Below, in pieces: positions 31,959 through 40,366 of a stretch of DNA of 64,000 nucleotides. The notes under the pieces are model-generated. The model searched no databases, had not been told where the DNA came from, and worked only from the letters and a program-made list of their open reading frames with translations. The position numbers and the translations under genes were made by a program. Origin of the DNA: SHLQ01 sp964451305 (GTDB lineage: Bacteria; Actinomycetota; Acidimicrobiia; Acidimicrobiales; SHLQ01); NCBI GenBank assembly GCA_964451305.1, contig CAYVHV010000004.1, positions 62,001 to 126,000 of the forward strand. The letters are read 5' to 3'. The first letter of the stretch is position 1, and every line of letters starts with the position of its first letter.

Positions 31959-34943
31959 CTAGGAGACCCGAATATCGCCGTCGTCTATGAGGTCCGTTTC
32001 GCTACCGCCGCGTACAAAATCGTTGCTTCCGACGCTGATAAGTACGTCATCGCCGCGGCCGCCAAGAACTGTGTCGGGCTGCGGTCCGCCGATCAGTCGG
32101 TCAGCCCCTGCCTCCCCAGCAACCGTGTCTGCACCAGGCCCGCCCGAAATAATGTCGGCCCCGTCGCCACCGGATAGGTCGTCGGCGCCGTAGCCACCAA
32201 AGATGAGGTCGGCACCGGCGCCCCCATCGACCTCGTCGGCTCCGAGACCAGCATCGATCGTGTCCGTGCCGAATCCTCCGTCGATGGTGTCTGAACCACC
32301 TTCGCCCAGCAGGAGGTCGTCCCCGCCATTGCCTTCGATCTCGTCGTTTCCGGTGCCCCCGAACACCCGATCGTCGCCGCTTCCTGCGCTGATTCGATCG
32401 TCGCCGCTCCCACCGAAGATGATGTCGTCGCCGCCGAAGCCGAGGATCGTGTCGTTGCCGCCGAATGCGCAGATCACGTCATTGCCGTTCGTGCCGATCA
32501 GTCGGTCGTTGCTCGGGGTTCCGGTGATCGTGCAGATGGGGTTGACCGTTCCGCCTTCGCATGCGTTTCCAATTCCATCCGCGTCGGAGTCGTACTGAAA
32601 GTCGGAGGCGACGGTCGGGCAGTTATCGGTGGCATCGGGGAACCCGTCGCGGTCGAAGTCTGCGGCTGGGCCGTCGAGGGGTTCGGCGTCGCATGCATTT
32701 GGTAGTCCATCGAGATCGGCGTCGGACAGGGTTGCATTCGTTACCTGAGGGCACGGGTCGACCGCATCGGAAATGCCGTCACCATCATCATCGGGATCAC
32801 ACGATTGGGTGAGCCCATCGCCGTCGATGTCCGCAGCGTTCTCGTCGAAGCTCGATCCGCATGATGCAGCGTCGTCGAGGCCGTCGCCGTCGAGCGTGAT
32901 GTTGAACGTCGTGACCGCACGAAGCTGTTCGCGATCTGTCGTCACCTCGACGATGACGGTGTGTTGTCCTTCGCCCACGTTGGTGGTGTCGATCTCGGCG
33001 CGCTGGCCGACGCCGACGATGGATTCACCGATCGACCAGATGACTTCGGCGGAGGTTGGTCGGCTGACCGTGACATTCGCCTGGACAACAACGCGTTCAC
33101 TAAGGACGAACTCATAGCTGTTCGCGACGTCGAGATTGGTGAGCGCGATGACCGGGTCCGGAGCGGGGAGCGCATTGGCGAGGTCGGCCGTATCGGCGCT
33201 GCTGACGGTGATCTGTGACCCGGTTGTGAACTCGGCGACGCTCGCCGCCATTTCGACGGTCGGTGCAATGATCTCGATCTGGCCTGCGACACCGGACAAG
33301 ATCTCGGCGAACGAACCGTCGTCGTCAACCGGTAGTACGAGCGAGCCTGCTCGCACGATGATCGACCGTTCCGAGGTTGGGCCGTCGAGGAACTCACCAG
33401 CGGAGATGATGGCCGCCGCAAGGTCGTCGAGGGTGGTCACGCCATCTGAGGTTGCAAGGTTGGAGAGCTCGGTGGTGACCGCTTCTGAGGTGGTGAGTGG
33501 TCCTGGACTGATCACCGGACCAACGGTGACCGGTTCGACAAAGATCGGCGTCACCACAACGGGTTCTACATCAACAGGCTCTGGAGTGAGTGGTACGGCC
33601 TGATCACGCAGCTCTTCAGCGGCTGGCACTTCAGCCTCCGGTTCGTTCTGCAGACCTCGAGAAAGAGCGACGTCGTTGGACTGCGCTGGCTCTTCGGTTT
33701 CCAGGGTCTCTTCGGGGAGGGGAGCATCGTCGATGGCCGGCGGGGTTTGTTCAGCCGCAGGAGGAGGTTCCACAACGGCTTGGTCCTCGTTTTCCTCTTG
33801 GTCTTCGCTGGGGGCGGGGGAGTCCTCGATCGGTTCAGGTTCTGGAAGACGTTCTGGTTCACGCTCAGGCTCTGGCTCGGGTTCAGGCGCGCTCTCGGAG
33901 GTTGTGGCGCTCACGATGAGTACTTGCGGGTTGGCGTTGGCGACTTCGAATTGCTCGAACCACCCCGCTGTTGCAGCAGCGAGCGCCTCGTGATCGGTCC
34001 GATCGCTCGTTGCAGTCCCGAGCACGAGCGCGACCTGCGCGTCGGTGTTTTCTACGACATCTGGAAGCGTACCGCTCGGCATAATGGCACCCAGGAGATC
34101 TGCGAGTGCGGCTGTTCCAGCGTCGTTCGGCGTGCCGATGAACATCCCGGATTGCTGGAGCCAAGGGGCGTCGTCGTCCAAACGGTGTTGGTTGAACAAG
34201 ACGTCGGTCTCGATGAGCAACAGCGGAGACTCATCGGCCTCAACAACGGCTTGGCGAAGTGCGCGTGCGACGTCGAATGCGGAGCGGACTTGCTCAAAGG
34301 AATCGGTGGATGCGCCACAGCAGCTCTGGCCTACAACGTTCGGCCCGGTCGTGACCGGTACCGGCGGCGCGACGATCACGATGGTGGCGTCGGGAGCGAT
34401 CCGTCGAGACTGTTCGAGAAAAGAGCGCCAAAGAACAAACGAGTTAGACGCACTCGCGCGAGCGAGTCCCGCTTCTTCCTGACAGCCAGAAATCGACTGT
34501 GTCTGCGGTGTCAAACAGGCGCTCGCCAACGACGCGAAATCAAACTCGAGTCCGAGTCCGCCAACCACCACGACATCGGTATCGGCTCGCATTTGAGGGA
34601 GTTGATCTCGCACCACTTCGGCCATCTCCGACCCGGGGCACGACAAGTTCTCAACCGTCACCACCGTGTCGAGAATCTCTCTCGCGGCTTGTTCAACTGG
34701 CCCGTTGTGCGAGGCGCGACATGCATCGGCGGAAACTGGAGCGACCGTCGGTGACCCGAGGAAGCCATCGCCCAACACCGAAACGACCGCTCCTGGCAAG
34801 ATTGATTCGCTTACAGGAGCCAAGGTCTGGCCTTCTCCGTTCCCGTTTTGGCCAAACAGCGTTTCCGAACTCAGAAGCGATGCGATCAACACCAGCGGAA
34901 GGAACGCGATCAGCAGTCGTTTTGGTGAGTTCGAGGCAAACAT
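31959..34943 (-). CDS. Large secreted protein: degenerate SGNH hydrolase, Pro/Glu linker, TSP3 and RTX calcium repeats
   Basis: About 995 residues from ATG 34943. Signal/anchor helix (LLIAFLPLVLIASLLSS). An SGNH-like domain follows (SVLGDGFLGS, DACRASHNGP, NLSCPGSEM, VVVGGLGLEF); the usual GDS nucleophile serine is glycine here (GDG). Then a Pro/Glu-rich linker (about 350-480), a beta-rich region with an Ig-like segment, four thrombospondin-type-3 DxDxDG calcium loops (about 735-830) and about a dozen RTX repeats to the end. The domain order suggests a calcium-stabilised surface or adhesive protein. No sortase motif or C-terminal anchor is visible. Confidence 0.82.
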   Translation of the reverse strand: MFASNSPKRLLIAFLPLVLIASLLSSETLFGQNGNGEGQTLAPVSESILPGAVVSVLGDGFLGSPTVAPVSADACRASHNGPVEQAAREILDTVVTVENLSCPGSEMAEVVRDQLPQMRADTDVVVVGGLGLEFDFASLASACLTPQTQSISGCQEEAGLARASASNSFVLWRSFLEQSRRIAPDATIVIVAPPVPVTTGPNVVGQSCCGASTDSFEQVRSAFDVARALRQAVVEADESPLLLIETDVLFNQHRLDDDAPWLQQSGMFIGTPNDAGTAALADLLGAIMPSGTLPDVVENTDAQVALVLGTATSDRTDHEALAAATAGWFEQFEVANANPQVLIVSATTSESAPEPEPEPEREPERLPEPEPIEDSPAPSEDQEENEDQAVVEPPPAAEQTPPAIDDAPLPEETLETEEPAQSNDVALSRGLQNEPEAEVPAAEELRDQAVPLTPEPVDVEPVVVTPIFVEPVTVGPVISPGPLTTSEAVTTELSNLATSDGVTTLDDLAAAIISAGEFLDGPTSERSIIVRAGSLVLPVDDDGSFAEILSGVAGQIEIIAPTVEMAASVAEFTTGSQITVSSADTADLANALPAPDPVIALTNLDVANSYEFVLSERVVVQANVTVSRPTSAEVIWSIGESIVGVGQRAEIDTTNVGEGQHTVIVEVTTDREQLRAVTTFNITLDGDGLDDAASCGSSFDENAADIDGDGLTQSCDPDDDGDGISDAVDPCPQVTNATLSDADLDGLPNACDAEPLDGPAADFDRDGFPDATDNCPTVASDFQYDSDADGIGNACEGGTVNPICTITGTPSNDRLIGTNGNDVICAFGGNDTILGFGGDDIIFGGSGDDRISAGSGDDRVFGGTGNDEIEGNGGDDLLLGEGGSDTIDGGFGTDTIDAGLGADEVDGGAGADLIFGGYGADDLSGGDGADIISGGPGADTVAGEAGADRLIGGPQPDTVLGGRGDDVLISVGSNDFVRGGSETDLIDDGDIRVS

Positions 34944-35058
34944 GGCCCAGAGATTACGCGTCGGTGAGGTTGGGTGAGCGGAGGGTCGGACCAAAACAGC
35001 TCCGAACGCAACCACGCGGACTACTCATGTTCAGCCCAAAAATGACGATGTTGGCTCT

Positions 35059-36348
35059 ATGTCCACGGTTCCAAACACCACAGCGTACCCAACTTCTCCT
35101 TCCACGATGGAAGGGTTGGGCGTTCCCGTCAGCATTGTTGAAGACATCATTCTTCAACGCCTCGTGTTGGAAGGACGTTCGTCGGTCAGCGTTATGGCCA
35201 AGGCCACGGGGCTTTCGGTCGGCATCGTCGACGGTGTTGTCGATGGACTCAAGCAGCGCGTGTTGCTCGAGTTTCAAGGCATGAACGGGCGCGATTACAT
35301 CATTGCTCCCACGGACAAAGGCAAGGCCGAAGCGATCAGCCGGGCTCAGGCCACGTCATATGCTGGCTATGCGCCGGTATCGCTCGACGAGTACACGCAT
35401 GTCGTTCACGCACAAAAGGGTCGCTCAGCGGTCAACGAAGCAACGTTGAGCGAAGCGTTCAGCGACCTCATCATCGAACCCGGGTTCTTCGATGAACTCG
35501 GACCTGCGCTCGTTTCGAAGGGCGCTGTCTTCCTCTACGGCCCTCCAGGAACCGGTAAGACCTCTCTCGCAGAGCGCATGATCAAGATGTACAAGGAAGC
35601 AATCCTCGTACCGCGCGCTGTCGAATACGACCGTGCGATCATCACCGTGTACGACCCATCGATTCATGAGGCCGTCGAGCAACCTGCGGGTCTCGATCCG
35701 CGATGGGTTCTCTGCACTCGTCCATTCGTCCTCGTCGGTGGTGAGCTCACCGGCCAGCATCTCGATCTCGATCGGGATGACTCGAGTGGTGTCTATCGTG
35801 CGCCGCTGCAAATGAAGGCGAACAACGGCATCTTCGTTATCGATGACTTCGGCCGTCAGAAGATGACGCCAGAAGCGCTCCTCAACCGTTGGATCGTCCC
35901 GCTCTCGCGCAGCATCGACTTCCTCACGCTCGCTCACGGCGCATCCTTTCAGATTCCCTTCGATGCAAAGGTGGTCTTCTCGACCAACATGCGGCCAGAT
36001 CAACTCGGCGATGACGCCTTCGCACGTCGTATTCCGAACAAGGTGTTTGTTGGGCAGATCGAAGCGTCTACGTTCGACCGGGTCCTCGCTGCGGTATGCA
36101 AGGCAATGGGCATCAGCTGCAACCAAGAGTCAGCGGACTACCTCAAGACCTTCATCCTGGAGAACTCCGAAGGCGGCCTCCGTCCGTACTACCCAGCTGA
36201 CTTTGGCAAGACCCTCACATCGATTTGTGAGTACGAAGGCCGGGCAAAGGTGCTCGACAAAGACGCCATCGACCGTGTTGCGAAGATCTACTTCACACGA
36301 GACGACGCTGCTGGTCACTGGCAAACGCAGGCTCAGGTCGCCGCCTAA
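35059..36348 (+). CDS. AAA+ ATPase with N-terminal winged-helix domain
   Basis: 429 residues. Residues about 22-95 look like a helix-turn-helix/winged module (VEDIILQRLVLEGRSSVSVMAKATGL). The ATPase core has Walker A GPPGTGKT (161-168), Walker B GIFVIDDFG (about 257-265) and sensor FSTNMRPDQL. It resembles MoxR/COG0714-type AAA proteins found as orphan genes in Acidimicrobiia. Single gene in a divergent position to the large surface protein; the 115 bases between them hold both promoters. Client and function unknown. Confidence 0.8.
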   Translation: MSTVPNTTAYPTSPSTMEGLGVPVSIVEDIILQRLVLEGRSSVSVMAKATGLSVGIVDGVVDGLKQRVLLEFQGMNGRDYIIAPTDKGKAEAISRAQATSYAGYAPVSLDEYTHVVHAQKGRSAVNEATLSEAFSDLIIEPGFFDELGPALVSKGAVFLYGPPGTGKTSLAERMIKMYKEAILVPRAVEYDRAIITVYDPSIHEAVEQPAGLDPRWVLCTRPFVLVGGELTGQHLDLDRDDSSGVYRAPLQMKANNGIFVIDDFGRQKMTPEALLNRWIVPLSRSIDFLTLAHGASFQIPFDAKVVFSTNMRPDQLGDDAFARRIPNKVFVGQIEASTFDRVLAAVCKAMGISCNQESADYLKTFILENSEGGLRPYYPADFGKTLTSICEYEGRAKVLDKDAIDRVAKIYFTRDDAAGHWQTQAQVAA

Positions 36349-37490
36349 GTCGCCCGTATAGCCACCGTGTGATGGCCTTGCACTCCGTACGGTGCTGCGG
36401 GTTCTTGCTCTGATGGCTGGGTGAAACCAGTGTTGTCGGTAGCGCGCACCGCCATGATCCAATCGCCGGGTGGCGCGTTCCACTCGTAACGCCATTGCAC
36501 CCACGTTTCGACTGACTCAACTTCGGCGAGCTCGGCGGAGACCCACTCGATCGCGTCCGGATCGGCAGCGTTTGCGAAGCCCACTTCCACAGCGGCGATA
36601 CCGACGGCTGGATTCCACGCCACACCTGCAATCGTGGTCGGTCCCGAGACCGCGCCATCACGTCGTACCGGAGTGTCGATACGTGACTGGGTGCGAACCG
36701 CTGCATCCTTGCTCCAGCCGCGTGGCTGCCAATACCCGTCGACGCCGACCCAATCGGTCACCTCGATGCTGGTCAACCATTTGGTGGAGCAGACGTCTGC
36801 GTACATTCCCGATGTGATCAGTCGGGCGGGAAAGCCATGGTCTCGCGGGAGCACTTCACCGTTCATGAAGAGCGCCACCATCGCTGTCCGCCCATCGAAT
36901 GCCCGTGGCAACGGATAGCCGGCGCTGTAGTCGTCGGCGGCTCGAGAGAACAACTGATGAGCCGTGTTGCTGGGATCTCGAACGCCGGCCTCTTCAAGAA
37001 GTTCGGTGAGCGGAACCCCAGTCCAGAATGCGTTCCCGATGAGTTCGCCTCCGATCGGGTTCGAAATGCACGGGAGCGTCACTTCAGCAGTGACGAGATC
37101 TCGGTTGAGGAGTTCGTCGTAGGAAAGACTCAGCGGATTGTCCACGTGAGGACCGCCGACGTTCAGCGACCAGTCCGCAGGGTCGATGTTCGATCTCTGA
37201 AGAGCGATGTCGAATACGTAGAACTCGTTCCCATTGGCGGAGTCGACCGGCGTGATGAACGGAGAGATGCCGCCGACGCTGTCGAAACCCCCGGTCGAGG
37301 GAACGTACAGGTCGCCGGTGACCGTGCGCAGGATTTGGTCGCGTGCAGCTTGCGTCGACGCAGCAGTGTCCATGCGATCCAAGCGGGATATTCCAATGGC
37401 CGCAGCTGCAGCGATTGCAGCGCTACCAGCGATCAGGGTGCGGCGCGAGGGAGAGAAGGACCCGTCAGGAGACCCGTCGCCCTCGCCCAT
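36345..37490 (-). CDS. Sulfite-oxidase-like molybdenum protein, Tat-exported
   Basis: 381 residues. A twin-arginine motif and helix (SPSRRTLIAGSAAIAAAAAIG) are followed by the sulfite oxidase Moco fold with the molybdenum-ligand cysteine in VTLPCISNPIGGELIGNAFW. The C-terminal 110 residues are the Mo-Co dimerisation-type domain (TTIAGVAWNPAVGIAAVEVGF, VQWRYEW). It is the second gene of a pair, 18 bases after the 549-residue paralogue. The usual haem domain of sulfite oxidases is absent, so the electron partner is unknown. Substrate may be sulfite or another oxyanion or a protein sulfoxide. Its stop overlaps the AAA gene by 4 bases. Confidence 0.87.
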   Translation of the reverse strand: MGEGDGSPDGSFSPSRRTLIAGSAAIAAAAAIGISRLDRMDTAASTQAARDQILRTVTGDLYVPSTGGFDSVGGISPFITPVDSANGNEFYVFDIALQRSNIDPADWSLNVGGPHVDNPLSLSYDELLNRDLVTAEVTLPCISNPIGGELIGNAFWTGVPLTELLEEAGVRDPSNTAHQLFSRAADDYSAGYPLPRAFDGRTAMVALFMNGEVLPRDHGFPARLITSGMYADVCSTKWLTSIEVTDWVGVDGYWQPRGWSKDAAVRTQSRIDTPVRRDGAVSGPTTIAGVAWNPAVGIAAVEVGFANAADPDAIEWVSAELAEVESVETWVQWRYEWNAPPGDWIMAVRATDNTGFTQPSEQEPAAPYGVQGHHTVAIRAT

Positions 37491-37508
37491 CTCAGCTCAC
37501 CGAATCAG

Positions 37509-39158
37509 CTACGTCGCTCGGACGATGATCGTGTGGTATCCCTCGGCGCCGTTTGGTGCAGGTTGCACGATCGTTGGTGATTGGGTAAAGCCGGTTCGGT
37601 CGGTTGCACGAACCTGAATGAACCAATCTCCAGCGGGAGCGTCCCATTCGTAGCGCCACTGGACCCATGTCTCGTCGGACTCGACTTCGGCGAGTTCGGC
37701 TGGGAGCCACTCGGTGGTCGCTTGGTCTTCGTTGCTTGTGAACCCGACCTCGACCATGTCGATACCGATCGTTGGGTTCCACGCAATACCGGCGATGGTC
37801 ATCGGTCCGGAGGCAAGAGAACCACCCTGCTGCGGCGTGTCGATCCGAGATTGTGTCTTGACGGGGCCTTCCTTGCTCCAGCCGCGTGGCTGCCAGAAGC
37901 CGTCGACACCGATCCAGTCGGTCACTTGGATCTCTTCGACCCACTTGGTTGCCGACACGTAGCCGTAGAGGCCCGCGACGACGAGCCGTGCGGGGAAGCC
38001 ATGGATGAGCGGCAGAGGCTCGCCGTTCATCATGAGGGCGACCATGGTGGTGCGGCCGTCGTAGGCGAGAGGAAGTGGGAAACCGCAGGTAAAGCCGTCT
38101 ACTGAACGACTAAAGATCTGATGCTCTGCGTTCGTTGGATCCTGGACCCCAGCTTCTTCGAGGAGTTCGGTGAGTGGAACACCGGTCCACACTGCGTTGC
38201 CGACGAGTTCGCCGCCCACCGGGTTCGAGACGCACGAAAGGGTGACCTCTGTCGTGACGAGCTCTCGGTTGAGGAGGTCCTCATAGGTGTAGGTGATCGG
38301 GTTGTCGACGTACGGTCCAGTGATGGACAGTTCCCACGTGCTCGGATCGACCTCAGGCTTTCGGATTGCGGTATCGATCAGATAGAACTCATCTTCAGGG
38401 TTGATCGGCGTAATGAACTGTGTGATGCCAGGAATGTCGTCGAACGCTCCAGCGGAGAACGACATTGGTTCTCCACCCGTGGCGCCAACCCCTGCGGTGT
38501 CGAGGAGTTCGTCGCGAGCGACTTGAGCTGCACTGGTGCGACCAACCCGGGCGGCAGCGGTGAGTGCCACCGCTCCAGCAGCGGCACTGCCGAACAGGAC
38601 GGCCCGTCGATCGAGGCCGGAATTCGCCGGTGCGGTCGCTTGTGCACCGTCCTTTTGGCGTGCGGCGGTCAGCAGGGCGAGCGTCACAGCCGATCCAATG
38701 ACGGCAGCGACGATGGCAGCAACCCAAGATCCCGCTGCGCTGGAGAGATCGCTGCGTGCGGTGACGAAGCCACCGAAGAGGCCAAACGCAAGGAAGCCGG
38801 CGGGAACGACGGCGACGTTCTTGCGGGCGGTGATGCCGAGCAGTCCGCCGACGGAGATCGAACCGAAGATGATGCCGAAGATCAGTAGTGGCTTTTGGTT
38901 TGAACCGAGCGTGTTGATGCTCTGTGCAACGACATCACCGGGCGTGATGTCGACGAGAAAGTCGGCAACGCCGACGACAAGTGAGATGAGTGAATCGCTG
39001 ATTCGGTCGAAGACTTCACCGATCGAGAGCGCGATCGCGGCGCCGATCGCGCCGGCTAACCAGGCGTAACCTCGAGAGATTGATGAAGTTTCTGTGGTGG
39101 CGGAGTCGTCTGCCGTGCCCAAGGACTGGTCGACTGCACCTTCGGTACGAGTGTCCAT
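37509..39158 (-). CDS. Sulfite-oxidase-like molybdenum protein with N-terminal membrane domain
   Basis: 549 residues. Residues about 30-175 contain four hydrophobic helices; residues about 195-212 form a further twin-arginine-like hydrophobic segment (DRRAVLFGSAAAGAVALTA). The catalytic domain matches the downstream gene almost block for block, with its Mo cysteine in VTLSCVSNPVGGELVGNAVW. Such membrane-domain plus sulfite-oxidase proteins are common in actinobacteria. The two genes look like an old tandem duplication in which one copy kept the membrane anchor. The promoter must lie in the 43 bases between this gene and divergent rsgA. Confidence 0.87.
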   Translation of the reverse strand: MDTRTEGAVDQSLGTADDSATTETSSISRGYAWLAGAIGAAIALSIGEVFDRISDSLISLVVGVADFLVDITPGDVVAQSINTLGSNQKPLLIFGIIFGSISVGGLLGITARKNVAVVPAGFLAFGLFGGFVTARSDLSSAAGSWVAAIVAAVIGSAVTLALLTAARQKDGAQATAPANSGLDRRAVLFGSAAAGAVALTAAARVGRTSAAQVARDELLDTAGVGATGGEPMSFSAGAFDDIPGITQFITPINPEDEFYLIDTAIRKPEVDPSTWELSITGPYVDNPITYTYEDLLNRELVTTEVTLSCVSNPVGGELVGNAVWTGVPLTELLEEAGVQDPTNAEHQIFSRSVDGFTCGFPLPLAYDGRTTMVALMMNGEPLPLIHGFPARLVVAGLYGYVSATKWVEEIQVTDWIGVDGFWQPRGWSKEGPVKTQSRIDTPQQGGSLASGPMTIAGIAWNPTIGIDMVEVGFTSNEDQATTEWLPAELAEVESDETWVQWRYEWDAPAGDWFIQVRATDRTGFTQSPTIVQPAPNGAEGYHTIIVRAT

Positions 39159-39201
39159 ACAACTAGTGTGCCTAACGGTTTAGTATTTTGTGGGAGATTC
39201 G

Positions 39202-40251
39202 GTGGAACGTTTTGAACTCATTCATCTCGGTTGGGATGACGATTGGACGTCCCAACTCCATGATTTTGCTCACTCTGGAACTATCGGACGGATCAGCCGG
39301 GTCGAAAGAGGAGAATGCGATGTTTTGGTCGAATTGGGACTCATTCGGGCCCAATCCGACTCTCAACGCTCACAATCAGACATCGCTCCGGTCACCGGTG
39401 ACTGGGTCACCGTCATCAAAGATGACGAAAATTGGTTGATCGAGAGCGTACTTGACCGTCGAACCGAGTTGGTACGACGTGATCCTGGCGAACGTGAAAC
39501 CCAGCAACCTCTCTCGGCGAACGTCGATGTCGTGTTCCTCGTGCATGGTTTCGACCGCCCATTTCGATCTGGAAAGCTGGAGCGATTCCTCGTGCTGGCG
39601 TGGAACTCGGGGGCGACGCCGGTCGTCGTGCTGACAAAGTCCGACCTCGCCACCCCAGAACAACTCGAAGAGCTGCCAGCGGTGGTCGCCGCCGTCTCCC
39701 CAGGGGTCGAGGTCGTTGTGTCGAGTATCGAATCTCGCGAAGGCCTCGCGCGCATCGAAGAGCTGCTGTCGCCGCATAAGACCGGCACGATGCTGGGTGA
39801 GTCCGGGGCGGGGAAGAGTTCGCTCGTCAACGCTCTACTCAACCGTGATGTTCAAGAGACCGCCGAAGTTCGCCGCAGCGACGCGAAGGGCCGCCACACC
39901 ACGATCACGCGAGACCTTCTCGTCCTCGATAGTGGCGGGATCCTGATCGATACACCAGGAATTCGTGCTGTTGGGCTGTGGGATGCACAAGACGCACTCG
40001 AGCGCGTGTTTTCCGACATCCTCGAAACCGCAGCTGACTGCAAGTTCCGCGACTGCGCGCACGAGGGTGAGCCGGCGTGCGCGGTTCGTGATGCGGTAGA
40101 CGATGGCCGTATTGACTTCCGGCGCCTCGAGCGATTTCGGGCAATGGCGGCTGAACTAGAAGAAAGCGAACAGCGTGTCATCGAACGCGAGCGATCGAGC
40201 CGGTCGGGGCGGTCTGGTCGGACCGGACGAGGCGGGAAAAGACGGCGGTGA
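39202..40251 (+). CDS. rsgA: Ribosome small subunit-dependent GTPase RsgA
   Basis: 349 residues from GTG 39202, chosen because GGAG lies five bases upstream; a GTG at 39190 would add four residues. OB-fold N-terminus with PVTGDWV, then the circularly permuted GTPase: TKSDLA (G4), LGESGAGKSSLVNALL (G1) and IDTPGIR (G3). Zinc knuckle C-x4-C-x-H-x5-C (CKFRDCAHEGEPAC). The C-terminus is basic and Ser/Arg/Gly-rich. RsgA releases maturation factors from the 30S subunit at the end of assembly. Confidence 0.95.
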   Translation: MERFELIHLGWDDDWTSQLHDFAHSGTIGRISRVERGECDVLVELGLIRAQSDSQRSQSDIAPVTGDWVTVIKDDENWLIESVLDRRTELVRRDPGERETQQPLSANVDVVFLVHGFDRPFRSGKLERFLVLAWNSGATPVVVLTKSDLATPEQLEELPAVVAAVSPGVEVVVSSIESREGLARIEELLSPHKTGTMLGESGAGKSSLVNALLNRDVQETAEVRRSDAKGRHTTITRDLLVLDSGGILIDTPGIRAVGLWDAQDALERVFSDILETAADCKFRDCAHEGEPACAVRDAVDDGRIDFRRLERFRAMAAELEESEQRVIERERSSRSGRSGRTGRGGKRRR

Positions 40252-40366
40252 GTGCGACCTGACGACCCGCCGCTCGCGAACGACGATCGCACGTGATCGC
40301 CGTGGCCGGATCGACTTGAGTAGGTCAAAATCACCATATATCTAGGCCCCCTCTAGACATACGATC

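Noticed and set aside
31990..32520. Regular DNA repeats that could be taken for a CRISPR-like array
   Set aside because: They are the coding sequence of RTX nonapeptide repeats, in frame and without unique spacers.
33747..34754. 335-codon plus-strand frame opposite the large surface protein
   Set aside because: No recognisable domain, highly biased composition; shadow of the SGNH/linker region.
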